Assembly: GCF_023502205.1 (NCBI RefSeq)
Contig: NZ_JAMFLG010000018.1
Location: 1 to 64,000 of the forward strand
DNA from: Aquiflexum sp. TKW24L
Lineage (GTDB): Bacteria; Bacteroidota; Bacteroidia; Cytophagales; Cyclobacteriaceae
Length of the DNA stretch: 64,000 nucleotides
Reading direction: 5' to 3'
The notes below the pieces were generated by a model. The model saw only the letters and a list, made by a program, of their open reading frames with translations, was not told the DNA's origin and did not search any database. Shown here one piece after another: positions 26,029 through 34,508 of the stretch. Numbering within the stretch: position 1 is the first letter of the stretch; every line of letters begins with the position of its first letter. Both the position numbers and the translations under genes were made by a program.

Positions 26029-26061
26029 TTTGTGGGTGAAAATGTTTTTGCCTTAATTTAG
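26029..26061 (+). promoter_or_regulatory. Likely promoter of the M1 peptidase gene
   Basis: TTTG (26029-26032) and TAATTTAG (26054-26061; one mismatch to TAnnTTTG) with 21-nt spacing, 18 nt upstream of the ATG. Confidence 0.45.
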
Positions 26062-26079
26062 AGTCAAAACAATTAAATT

Positions 26080-27942
26080 ATGATTAAAGGATTCAGTTTA
26101 TCAGTATCAATATTTGCTTTATTATTTGCTTTCAATCTCACCCACGCCCAAAGCGACCGATGGCAACAAAAAGTCAAATATATCATGGAGGTAACCATGA
26201 ATGTGGAAAATAATACTTATCAGGGTAACCAAAAATTACATTATACCAACAATTCCCCCGATACTTTGACACGTGCATTTTACCACCTTTATTTCAATGC
26301 TTTCCAGCCAAACAGCATGATGGATGTTCGCTCGAGAACTATTCCCGATCCGGATAGACGGGTAATGGACAGAATCCAAAAGCTATCTCCATCCGAAATC
26401 GGAATATTAAAAGTTAATAACCTTACGATGAATGGAAAGAAGGTTGGTTTTGAGCATGTTGAGACCATCTTGGAAGTGAATTTGGATACACCCATCTTAC
26501 CTGGACAGACCGTTGTTTTTGACATGGAGTTTGAGGGCCAAGTTCCTCTTCAGGTCAGAAGAGCAGGCAGGGACAATGCCGAGGGTATCCGATACTCTAT
26601 GTCTCAATGGTACCCTAAAATGGCCGCCTACGACCGGAGGGGATGGCATGCCAACCCTTATGTAGGTAGAGAATTCTATGGCAACTTTGGGGATTTTGAT
26701 GTTAAAATCACCATAGACAAAACCTACATTCTAGGTGGGACCGGGTACTTGCAAAACGCCAATCAGATCGGTCATGGCTATGAAGACGAAGGAGTGACAG
26801 TCCCGGTTGCAAAAGGGAAAAATCTCACTTGGCACTTTATTGCCCCCAATGTCCATGATTTTATGTGGGCAGCAGATCCCAAGTACACGCATGAAAAAGT
26901 AAAAATGAATGATGGGCCTATGGTTCATTTTCTCTATGTCAAAAATGATAAAACCGAAGAAAACTGGGGAAAGCTTAAAGGATATACCGTTGATGCGATC
27001 CAATATATGAGTGATAATTTTGGTAAATATCTGTATGAGCAATATTCAGTGGTACAAGGTGGTGACGGAGGCATGGAGTACCCAATGTCCACTTTGATCA
27101 CTGGCCATAGAGGATTGCAGAGCTTAGTGGGTGTCACGGTGCATGAGCTTATCCACAGTTGGTACTACGGTGTCCTCGGTTTCAATGAGTCATCAGAACC
27201 ATGGTTGGATGAGGGATTTACAACTTGGGGCACTAGTGTAGTGATGGATGCTGTTTTTCTCAAAGAAGATAAATTTGTACAGAATGGGGCTTATACGTCT
27301 TATTTCAGGTTAGCAAAGGCCGGATACGAAGAGCCTTTGACCACGCACGGTGATCATTATAACCTTAATTCAGCTTATGGACCTGGGACCTACAATAAAG
27401 GAGCGGTTTTCGTAGAGCAGCTTATCTATGTCATCGGAAAGGAAAACTTTGATAAAGCCATGATCAAGCTTTGGAATGATTGGAAATACATGCATCCCAA
27501 TGGCCATGATGTCATCCGTGTGATGGAAAAAACAAGCGGATTAGAATTGGATTGGTATTATGATTATTTCATCGCCTCCACCAAAACAATTGATTACGGA
27601 GTCAAATCTGTAGAAGCTGTAGACAATCAAACCAAAATTACATTGGAAAGGGTTGGCTTGATGCCAATGCCATTGGATGTTGTCGTCACTTATACCGACG
27701 GGACACAGGAAATGATTTATTTACCTTTGGTAATTCAACGAGGGAATAAGCCTGAAGAAAAAGGGATGCCATCAAGGGTAATGACACAAAGATGGCCTTG
27801 GACGAATTTTACACAGGAGGTTCAACTAGCCCGACCTATTTCTACAATTAAATCAGTGGAGATAGACCCGAGTCTAAGATTGGCAGATGTCAACCGAGCT
27901 AACAATAAAGTGGATGTTACCACGATGCTTGAGAAAAAGTAA
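26080..27942 (+). CDS. M1-family metallopeptidase (aminopeptidase-like), exported
   Basis: 620-aa zinc peptidase with a Sec signal peptide (1-24, ending THAQS). The gluzincin motif HELIHSW (H355, E356, H359) is followed by E378 in WLDEGF exactly 19 residues after the second His, as in M1 aminopeptidases. The exopeptidase motif appears as GGMEYPMSTLITG rather than the classical GAMEN, so substrate choice may differ. The N-terminal beta domain covers about 30-245. Periplasmic location is inferred from the signal. Two hairpins downstream close the unit. Confidence 0.9.
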   Translation: MIKGFSLSVSIFALLFAFNLTHAQSDRWQQKVKYIMEVTMNVENNTYQGNQKLHYTNNSPDTLTRAFYHLYFNAFQPNSMMDVRSRTIPDPDRRVMDRIQKLSPSEIGILKVNNLTMNGKKVGFEHVETILEVNLDTPILPGQTVVFDMEFEGQVPLQVRRAGRDNAEGIRYSMSQWYPKMAAYDRRGWHANPYVGREFYGNFGDFDVKITIDKTYILGGTGYLQNANQIGHGYEDEGVTVPVAKGKNLTWHFIAPNVHDFMWAADPKYTHEKVKMNDGPMVHFLYVKNDKTEENWGKLKGYTVDAIQYMSDNFGKYLYEQYSVVQGGDGGMEYPMSTLITGHRGLQSLVGVTVHELIHSWYYGVLGFNESSEPWLDEGFTTWGTSVVMDAVFLKEDKFVQNGAYTSYFRLAKAGYEEPLTTHGDHYNLNSAYGPGTYNKGAVFVEQLIYVIGKENFDKAMIKLWNDWKYMHPNGHDVIRVMEKTSGLELDWYYDYFIASTKTIDYGVKSVEAVDNQTKITLERVGLMPMPLDVVVTYTDGTQEMIYLPLVIQRGNKPEEKGMPSRVMTQRWPWTNFTQEVQLARPISTIKSVEIDPSLRLADVNRANNKVDVTTMLEKK

Positions 27943-27945
27943 TAA

Positions 27946-28030
27946 AAAAAGCCTTCAAAATATTCACTTTGAAGGCATTTCTACTTGATGATTACAATAA
28001 AAAAAGATGCTTTTTAGCATCTTTTTTTAT
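27946..28030. terminator. Two convergent terminator hairpins
   Basis: GCCTTCAAA (27951-27959) pairs with TTTGAAGGC (27968-27976). Then GATGC-TTTTTA-GCATC (28006-28021) is flanked by A and T runs. They lie between the convergent M1 and histone-like genes and can serve both strands. Confidence 0.85.
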
Positions 28031-28038
28031 TTCTTGAA

Positions 28039-28215
28039 TTACTCTGCGTTTTTCTTCTCTTGTACTTCAGTACGGATGTCCTGGGCCAAGTTTTTAAGAT
28101 CCTGCATACCTTTTCTCACACGGGTGCCTGCTGCTTGATTGCCTTTGTCATAGAATTTTTCAAAATCTCCTTCAAGTCCAAGGACGAGATCTTTTAGTTC
28201 GCTAAATCTGCTCAT
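28039..28215 (-). CDS. Histone H1-like DNA-associated protein (short)
   Basis: 58-aa protein read from ATG 28215 to TAA 28039. It opens MSRFSELKDLVLGLEGDFEK and contains FYDKGNQAAGTRVRKGMQDL and an acidic/basic tail ending VQEKKNAE. This is the small histone H1/Hc1-like family found throughout Bacteroidota, proposed to bind DNA in the nucleoid. It has roughly equal numbers of acidic and basic residues, unlike the lysine-rich chlamydial Hc1. It lies 102 nt downstream of the serine palmitoyltransferase gene start side on the same strand order and ends at a bidirectional terminator. Confidence 0.85.
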   Translation of the reverse strand: MSRFSELKDLVLGLEGDFEKFYDKGNQAAGTRVRKGMQDLKNLAQDIRTEVQEKKNAE

Positions 28216-28316
28216 ATTAAAAGTCAGTTTTTAAGGTTGATGATAAGTTTATTTGTGCGGTCAATATAGCTAAATTGTTTATAAAACAACAGAATAAAGC
28301 CCTTTTTTGCCTTTAA

Positions 28317-29567
28317 TTATTCTCCAAATGACATCGCCATTTCAGTATTTCTATAATAACCGCTTGTTAGTTTGTCTTTTACAGCTTCGAAAGCATCAAT
28401 TGTTTCATTGACATCTTCAATGGTATGTACTGCTGTTGGGATCAATCTAAGGATAATCATTCCTTTTGGAATTACAGGATAGATGACTACCGAGCAGAAA
28501 ATATTGTAGTTTTCTCTCAAATCCCTTGTCAATGTGGCTGCTTCACCGATAGTGCCGTTCAATACTACTGGAGTTACAGGCGAATTAGACTTTCCGGTGC
28601 TGAATCCTTTTTCTTTCAATCCATTTCTTAAAGCATAGACGATTTTCCAAAGATTTTCTTTCAATTCCGGTTGGGTTCTGATCAAATCCAGTCTTTTTAA
28701 TGCTCCTTCTACTAAAAGCATTGGCAATGATTTGGCAAATATCTGAGACCTCATGTTGTATTTAAGGAATTGAATGACATGTTTTTCCCCTGCAATAAAT
28801 GCTCCGATAGAAGCCATAGACTTTGCGAAAGTGGAGAAATACAAATCTATCTGATCCTGTACACCCTGCTCTTCACCTGCTCCTGCGCCTGTTTTTCCCA
28901 AGGTTCCAAATCCATGTGCATCGTCAACCAAAAGTCTGAATTCAAATTTTTTCTTCAAGGCAACGATTTCAGCCAATCTGCCTTGATCTCCGGTCATACC
29001 GAATACGCCTTCGGTAATGACCAAGACCCCGCCGCCGGTTTCTTCAGCAAGCTTGGTGGCTCTTTGTAATTGCTTCTCGCAACTTTCTATATCATTGTGT
29101 GGAAATACATATCTTTTTCCTAAATGCATCCTCAATGCATCAATGATGCAGGCATGGCATTCACTGTCATATACCACCACATCTTTTCTATCCAAAATAG
29201 AATCGATGACAGACATGATGCCTTGATAACCGTAATTGAGCAGGTAAGCGCTCTCTTTGCCAACAAATGCCGCAAGTTCTCTTTCCAACTGCTCATGAAG
29301 GTCCGTCTGACCTGACATCATTCTTGCCCCCATTGGATAAGCAGCTCCCCATTTCGCAGCCGCATCGGCATCAGCTTTTCTCACTTCGGGATGGTTGGCG
29401 AGACCGAGGTAGTTGTTTAGACTCCAGGTCAAGACTTCCTTACCCATAAATTTCATCCTAGGGGCGATTTCTCCTTCTAATTTTGGAAATGCGAAATAGC
29501 CTTCTGCAAGCTCTGAGTGCTTGCCCAAAGGGCCAAGGTTGGTTTGTAATTTTGCGAATAAATCCAA
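28317..29567 (-). CDS. spt: Serine palmitoyltransferase-like alpha-oxoamine synthase
   Basis: 416-aa PLP enzyme of the alpha-oxoamine synthase family. It is the bacterial serine palmitoyltransferase candidate: serine + palmitoyl-CoA to 3-ketosphinganine, the first step of sphingolipid synthesis. Key features are ECHAC with the ring-stacking H138, LLVDDAHGFGTLG (D215, H218) and the Schiff-base lysine K249 in STFAKSMAS. Near-identity of the opening DLFAKLQTNLGP to other Bacteroidota SPT proteins supports the assignment over glycine C-acetyltransferase (Kbl). The start codon is TTG: an in-frame stop is 15 nt upstream and the next ATG is inside the fold. A consensus promoter lies about 60 nt upstream. 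Confidence 0.82.
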   Translation of the reverse strand: MDLFAKLQTNLGPLGKHSELAEGYFAFPKLEGEIAPRMKFMGKEVLTWSLNNYLGLANHPEVRKADADAAAKWGAAYPMGARMMSGQTDLHEQLERELAAFVGKESAYLLNYGYQGIMSVIDSILDRKDVVVYDSECHACIIDALRMHLGKRYVFPHNDIESCEKQLQRATKLAEETGGGVLVITEGVFGMTGDQGRLAEIVALKKKFEFRLLVDDAHGFGTLGKTGAGAGEEQGVQDQIDLYFSTFAKSMASIGAFIAGEKHVIQFLKYNMRSQIFAKSLPMLLVEGALKRLDLIRTQPELKENLWKIVYALRNGLKEKGFSTGKSNSPVTPVVLNGTIGEAATLTRDLRENYNIFCSVVIYPVIPKGMIILRLIPTAVHTIEDVNETIDAFEAVKDKLTSGYYRNTEMAMSFGE

Positions 29568-29626
29568 GGCTAAATACTTTTAAGTTTTACAATACTGTGA
29601 ATGGATTTGTCGTCCATCAAATTTGG

Positions 29627-29658
29627 CAAAACTAACAAAAATTGTCCATCCTTGCAAA
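29627..29658 (-). promoter_or_regulatory. Bacteroidota promoter (TTTG-20-TAGTTTTG) for the SPT gene
   Basis: On the minus strand TTTG (29658-29655) and TAGTTTTG (29634-29627) are 20 nt apart; predicted leader about 50 nt to the TTG start. Confidence 0.7.
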
Positions 29659-29748
29659 AAGCCAATTCCAATTCAAATATTCTTTTACTAACTCACATTA
29701 ATTTACTTACTTCGCAGGAATCGTTTTTTTTAAGAAATAAACCCAATT

Positions 29749-31248
29749 ATGTATAAAATCAAAAAACTTTTGGTAGCCAACCGAGGAGAAATTAGCCTTA
29801 GGATCATGCGGACTGCCAAAGAAATGGGTATCAAAACCGTAGCAGTTTACAGCGAGGCCGACCGCAATTCTCCCCATGTTAAATTTGCTGATGAAGCGGT
29901 TTGCTTGGGGCCTCCACCATCCAACCAATCGTATCTTTTGGGCGATAAAATTATCGAAGTAAGCAAAGCAATGGGCGTTGACGCAATCCACCCGGGTTAT
30001 GGATTTCTTTCTGAAAATGCCGCTTTTGCCAAAAAAGTTACTGAGGCCGGGATCATATTTGTGGGGCCATCGCCCGAATCGATTGAGGTTATGGGGAGTA
30101 AACTAGCCGCAAAAAACGCGGTATTGAAATACGGCATCCCAATGGTTCCCGGAACTGACCATGCGATCAGTGGTATTCCGGCAGCAAAACAAAAAGCCAA
30201 AGAAGTAGGCTATCCCATCTTGATCAAAGCAAGCGCAGGCGGTGGCGGGAAAGGAATGAGGATCGTGGAAGATGAATCCGAATTTGAAGAACAGATGAAC
30301 CGGGCAATATCAGAAGCGCAATCTGCTTTTGGGGATGGTGCGGTTTTTATCGAAAAATACATCACCTCACCAAGACATATTGAAATACAGGTTTTGGGAG
30401 ACCAACAAGGAGACGTAGTTTATTTATTTGAGCGGGAATGCTCCATCCAAAGACGACATCAAAAAGTAATCGAAGAGGCACCATCTGCGGTCGTTGCTCC
30501 TGAGATGCGAAAGGCGATGGGTGAGGCTGCCGTCTTGGTCGCCAAAGCTTGTAATTATTATGGAGCGGGGACTGTCGAGTTTATTGTGGATGAAAACCTG
30601 GATTTTTATTTTCTTGAAATGAATACTAGGCTCCAGGTTGAGCATCCTGTCACAGAAATGATCACAGGAAAAGATTTGGTAAAAGAACAGATTTTAGTTG
30701 CAGAAGGAAAACCTCTTTCTTTCAAACAAGAAGATTTGACGATCAATGGTCACTCTCTTGAAATCAGGGTATACGCTGAAGATCCTAGAAATAACTTCCT
30801 CCCTGATATAGGCAAACTTCAAACTTACATCAGGCCGCAGGGCCCGGGAATAAGGGTGGATGATGGATTCGAGCAGGGAATGGATATTCCGATCTATTAT
30901 GATCCGATGATCGCCAAGCTGATCGTTCATGATGGAAGTAGGGATAAAGCCATTCAGAGAATGGTAAGGGCAATAGATGACTATCAGATTACCGGTATTG
31001 AGACTACTTTGGGATTTTGTCGCTTTGTATTAGAGCATCAGTCATTTAAGTCCGGGGATTTTGATACAAAGTTTGTGGAAAAATACTTTTCACCTGACAA
31101 ATTGGACATTCAATGGAAAGAGGAGGAGCTGATTCTTTTGGCAGCTCTTGCTGTAGATATTTTTGAAAAAAATAAATCGAGCCTGAAGGTGTCCCCCGAT
31201 AGCCAATTGACCGGAAGCAAAACCAACTGGAAAAACAGGTTGATCTGA
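29749..31248 (+). CDS. accC: Biotin carboxylase subunit of acetyl-CoA (or related acyl-CoA) carboxylase
   Basis: 499-aa biotin carboxylase that uses ATP and bicarbonate to carboxylate biotin on a carrier protein. In order: biotin carboxylase N-domain (KLLVANRGEISLRIMRTAKE, HPGYGFLSENA), ATP-grasp (KASAGGGGKGMRIV, FIEKYITSPRHIEIQ, EMNTRLQVEHPVTEM), and C-domain (GHSLEIRVYAEDP). About 50 residues longer than E. coli AccC, with a C-terminal extension (WKEEELILLAALAVDIFE). That extension is seen in BC subunits of propionyl-/acyl-CoA carboxylases, so the acyl-CoA substrate is open. No biotin carrier or carboxyltransferase gene is adjacent. Its TGA overlaps the ATG of the DUF1015 gene. Confidence 0.93.
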   Translation: MYKIKKLLVANRGEISLRIMRTAKEMGIKTVAVYSEADRNSPHVKFADEAVCLGPPPSNQSYLLGDKIIEVSKAMGVDAIHPGYGFLSENAAFAKKVTEAGIIFVGPSPESIEVMGSKLAAKNAVLKYGIPMVPGTDHAISGIPAAKQKAKEVGYPILIKASAGGGGKGMRIVEDESEFEEQMNRAISEAQSAFGDGAVFIEKYITSPRHIEIQVLGDQQGDVVYLFERECSIQRRHQKVIEEAPSAVVAPEMRKAMGEAAVLVAKACNYYGAGTVEFIVDENLDFYFLEMNTRLQVEHPVTEMITGKDLVKEQILVAEGKPLSFKQEDLTINGHSLEIRVYAEDPRNNFLPDIGKLQTYIRPQGPGIRVDDGFEQGMDIPIYYDPMIAKLIVHDGSRDKAIQRMVRAIDDYQITGIETTLGFCRFVLEHQSFKSGDFDTKFVEKYFSPDKLDIQWKEEELILLAALAVDIFEKNKSSLKVSPDSQLTGSKTNWKNRLI

Positions 31249-32549
31249 TGGCTGAAATTCTACCGATTAAAGCATGGCGGTATCATGATAGACTCAAAGA
31301 CAAGATGGAGGATTTGATTTCTCCGCTCTTTGATGTTGTTTCCCAAAAACAAAGGCAAGTTCTATATGAAAATCCCCATAACAGCATCCATTTGTCTGTT
31401 CCTTTGGGAGAACATCCTGCCCTCATGGCGAAAGACCAACTTGAAAAATGGAAACAAGAAGCTGTGATTTCCCATGATCAGATACCGGGAATCTATGTTT
31501 ATTACCAATATTTCAAATTGCCAGGGGAAGAGAAAGAATCATGCAGAAAAGGATTTATTGCGCAGATCCAGGCTTATGATTGGAAAGAAGGCGTGGTACT
31601 TAGACATGAGAACACCATACCAAAATCTGTCAATGACCGAGTGGAAATGTTGAAATCCACGCAATTTCAACCTAGTCCTACACATGGTCTTTATGAAGAC
31701 CCAATGCATTTGTTGGAACCTTACATGGACATGGCAATTCAGGATCCGATTTATGATGTGGAAGATTATCAAGGTGTGCGAGAGGTGTTGTCAGTGATTC
31801 ATGACCTGCCTACCATTAAAATTTTCAAGGAATTGATTGCGGCTAAGTCCATCATTCTCGCTGATGGCCATCACAGGTATGAGGCAGCCATTAAATACAG
31901 AGAGGAAATGACTTCTTCCAATCCTGATCATACTGGAAGAGAGGCATACAATTATCATTTGATGTATTTTACAAATGCTCATTCGAAGGATTTGAGAATA
32001 CTTCCGACCCATAGGCTATTTATGGGAATTCCGCTTTCAGAGAATGACATTCTTACAAAAACAGAGGAATGGTTTACAATAAGAAAAGTCGATGATTCGG
32101 ATGAGATTTCAGAATTGATTTTGAATAAACAATGGGCATTTGGGTTGGTATTCAAAGAAAGTGCCTATAAAATTAGGCTGCGGCCCGAAAAATTCAATGA
32201 ATTTGATTTAGCCATTCCTGATCTTGTCAAATCGGTAGACCTAATGGTGCTCCATTATTTTTTCATTGAAAAAGTTTTGGGAATCAAAATGGAAGAACAA
32301 CGTTTTTCGGAAAAATTGGAATATGAAAGAAACCTGAGAAGATGTATAGGAAGAGTAGGAGAGGGTTCAGCTGATTTTGCGGTTATTACCAAAGAAGTTT
32401 CTATGTCACAGGTCTTGGAAGTTTGCAAAACAGGATTTTTGATGCCTCAAAAATCCACCTATTTCTATCCCAAAACAGTTTCAGGATTGTTGTTTGCCTC
32501 GGTAAATGAAGACGAATTCAAGTTTCCATACCAAGCATTTTTGCCATGA
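31248..32549 (+). CDS. DUF1015 family protein
   Basis: 433-aa cytoplasmic protein of the DUF1015 (YhdH/SerC-linked) family. Visible features: the N-terminal EILPIKAWRYH, GIYVYYQYF, and the highly conserved ADGHHRYEAAIKYREEM stretch, then YFTNAHSKDLRILPTHRL. It appears complete. The family's activity is not established, although the invariant DGHHR suggests a catalytic or metal site. It overlaps accC by one base and maf by four bases, forming a tightly coupled three-gene unit. In other Bacteroidota DUF1015 often neighbours serine biosynthesis genes; here the partner set differs. Confidence 0.88.
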   Translation: MAEILPIKAWRYHDRLKDKMEDLISPLFDVVSQKQRQVLYENPHNSIHLSVPLGEHPALMAKDQLEKWKQEAVISHDQIPGIYVYYQYFKLPGEEKESCRKGFIAQIQAYDWKEGVVLRHENTIPKSVNDRVEMLKSTQFQPSPTHGLYEDPMHLLEPYMDMAIQDPIYDVEDYQGVREVLSVIHDLPTIKIFKELIAAKSIILADGHHRYEAAIKYREEMTSSNPDHTGREAYNYHLMYFTNAHSKDLRILPTHRLFMGIPLSENDILTKTEEWFTIRKVDDSDEISELILNKQWAFGLVFKESAYKIRLRPEKFNEFDLAIPDLVKSVDLMVLHYFFIEKVLGIKMEEQRFSEKLEYERNLRRCIGRVGEGSADFAVITKEVSMSQVLEVCKTGFLMPQKSTYFYPKTVSGLLFASVNEDEFKFPYQAFLP

Positions 32550-33121
32550 TTGACTTAGGTACTTACAAACTCATTCTTGCTTCCCAATCTCCCAGGAGAA
32601 AAGAGTTGTTGAAGGGATTAGGTATTGAATTTGAAGTCAGGATAAAGGATATTAAAGAAGATTTCCCAACCGATCTGCATCCATCTGATGTCGCCGGATA
32701 TTTGTCAGCAAAGAAAGCAGTAGCCTTTCAAGAAGAAATCGAACCTAGTCAAATTGTCCTTACCTCAGACACAGTCGTCATCTTGGATGGGAAGATTTTA
32801 GGAAAACCTGTAGATGAAGCAGATGCCTTTAATATGCTTTACGCCCTTTCAGGAAAATCGCATCTTGTATCCACAGGGATAACTTTTTTGAGTAAAGAAA
32901 AAACATTGACCCTTTCAGATACTGCAAAAGTATTTTTCAAAGAATTGTCAAATACAGAAATCGACTACTACATATCCAATTTTAGGCCTTTTGATAAAGC
33001 CGGGGCATATGGTATTCAAGAGTGGATCGGATTTGTAGGAGTGGAGAAAATTGAAGGTTCTTATTTTACTGTAATGGGACTTCCCATTCATTTGGTCTAT
33101 GATGTGCTAAAAAATTGGTAA
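32546..33121 (+). CDS. maf: Maf-family nucleoside triphosphate pyrophosphatase
   Basis: 191 aa. Maf/YhdE-type house-cleaning enzyme hydrolysing dTTP/UTP or modified NTPs to monophosphates. Motifs: LASQSPRRKELLKGLG (substrate-binding SxxRRxxL), a conserved acidic DI.EDFP, the catalytic SDTVV with Asp, KPVDEADAFNMLYALSGKSH, and DKAGAYGIQEW near the C-terminus. The GKSH/QEW residues favour the YhdE (dTTP/UTP) type. Normal length. Starts in the ATGA overlap with the DUF1015 stop and ends at a terminator. Confidence 0.94.
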   Translation: MIDLGTYKLILASQSPRRKELLKGLGIEFEVRIKDIKEDFPTDLHPSDVAGYLSAKKAVAFQEEIEPSQIVLTSDTVVILDGKILGKPVDEADAFNMLYALSGKSHLVSTGITFLSKEKTLTLSDTAKVFFKELSNTEIDYYISNFRPFDKAGAYGIQEWIGFVGVEKIEGSYFTVMGLPIHLVYDVLKNW

Positions 33122-33122
33122 A

Positions 33123-33153
33123 AAAAGTCCGCAAATGAAATTCGCGGACTTTT
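33123..33153. terminator. Bidirectional terminator between maf and the efflux genes
   Basis: GTCCGC (33127) pairs with GCGGAC (33149), with an A run before and TTTT after. Confidence 0.85.
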
Positions 33154-33177
33154 ATGCTGAATCAGATATTGGCTTGA

Positions 33178-34491
33178 TTATTTTTTGGCAGGAACTGAAA
33201 CTGCCTCTTTGTCCAATTTTTTGATTGGATCGTTGTCCTTAAGTTGTTTGGAAACTACGAAATAAGGCCCAGAAATTATCTCCTGACCTTCTATCAAGCC
33301 TTCAAGAACTTCAATATTGTCAAAGTCAGAGATTCCTGTTTTGATTTCAGTAATTTTGGCCCTATTGTTTTCAATGATGAAAACCAATTCTTTTGCTTTG
33401 GTTCCTTCAGGATTTTTGGCAGTGGAGTCTTCTCTTGTAGTCACTGCAGCCAAAGGCACAGCCAATACATTGTCTTTCTTTTGGGTAATGATATCTACGC
33501 TAGCTGTCATTCCCGGACGGAATGGATATTTCACTTTATCGGTAATTAAGTCAGCATAAGACTCATTAAGAATTCTAATTTTGACTTCAAACTCCGTCAC
33601 TGCATCCACACTTGCTTTGGTATTGGCAGAGTTGGCAATGGAGGTTACCACTCCTTTAAATTTTTTGCCTTTGAAAGAATATGAATCTACATCAATGATC
33701 GTGGTATCGCCTTTACTGATCCTTACGATGTCATTTTCATTGACATTGACCCGGACTTCCATTTTATTCAAATCGGCTAACCTTAGCATTTCTGTTCCGG
33801 CCATTTGTGCAGTTCCAACGACCCTTTCTCCTTTTTCTACCAAAAGTTGTGATACCACACCGCTAAAGGGTGAATAGACATTGGTCAACCGGAGATTTTC
33901 TGAAGCTTCATTGACTGTGGCTTGTGAGCTTTTGACTATATACTCAGCTGCGATTACCTGTTGCTTGGCGGCATCAAGGTCATTTTCTGCAGTCAGGTAG
34001 GTGGATTGGATCTGCTCCCAATCAGAATCGGAAATTACTTTGTCTTTGTGGAGTTTTTCATTTCTCTTATATTCCAGGTCTGCTCTTACAAATTGCGCTT
34101 CAGACCTTTTTAGATTTGCCCTTGATTGGGCAAGGTTGGCCATGTTTTGGTTTAGGTTGGCCTTTGACCTGTCAAGTGCAGAAATAAAATTGTCAGGTCG
34201 GATTTTGACCAATAGGTCACCGATTTTGACAGAATCCCCTTCCAATACATTGAGTTCTATAATCTCCCCGGCCACATCTGGGCTGAGTTTGACTTCAATT
34301 TCGGGTTCAATTACCCCGGAGGCGCTCACCTTTTCGATGATGGTTACTTTTTTGGCTGTGGAAGTTTCTACATTGATTTCCTTTTCTCCACCAATCCAGC
34401 CTGCTGACCTTCCGATGATTGCGAAAATGATAACTACTGCCAGAACTCCTAAAAGGATATAAATAAGCTTATTTGACTTTTTCTTTGCCAT
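33178..34491 (-). CDS. Efflux periplasmic adaptor (HlyD/MacA-type membrane fusion protein)
   Basis: 437 aa with one N-terminal membrane anchor (about 8-29). Next comes a lipoyl/barrel-sandwich half (VSASGVIEPEIEVKLSPDVA), a long alpha-hairpin coiled coil (about 105-200, SKANLNQNMANLAQSRANLK), the second lipoyl half (VYSPFSGVVSQLLVEKGE), beta-barrel and membrane-proximal domains. It links an inner-membrane transporter to TolC. The lack of a lipobox and the single anchor suggest an ABC-linked (MacA-like) rather than lipidated RND adaptor. It is co-transcribed with the upstream TolC gene (17-nt gap). No MacB or RND pump is in this cluster. Confidence 0.9.
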   Translation of the reverse strand: MAKKKSNKLIYILLGVLAVVIIFAIIGRSAGWIGGEKEINVETSTAKKVTIIEKVSASGVIEPEIEVKLSPDVAGEIIELNVLEGDSVKIGDLLVKIRPDNFISALDRSKANLNQNMANLAQSRANLKRSEAQFVRADLEYKRNEKLHKDKVISDSDWEQIQSTYLTAENDLDAAKQQVIAAEYIVKSSQATVNEASENLRLTNVYSPFSGVVSQLLVEKGERVVGTAQMAGTEMLRLADLNKMEVRVNVNENDIVRISKGDTTIIDVDSYSFKGKKFKGVVTSIANSANTKASVDAVTEFEVKIRILNESYADLITDKVKYPFRPGMTASVDIITQKKDNVLAVPLAAVTTREDSTAKNPEGTKAKELVFIIENNRAKITEIKTGISDFDNIEVLEGLIEGQEIISGPYFVVSKQLKDNDPIKKLDKEAVSVPAKK

Positions 34492-34508
34492 TTTGATTAT
34501 TGGTAATG

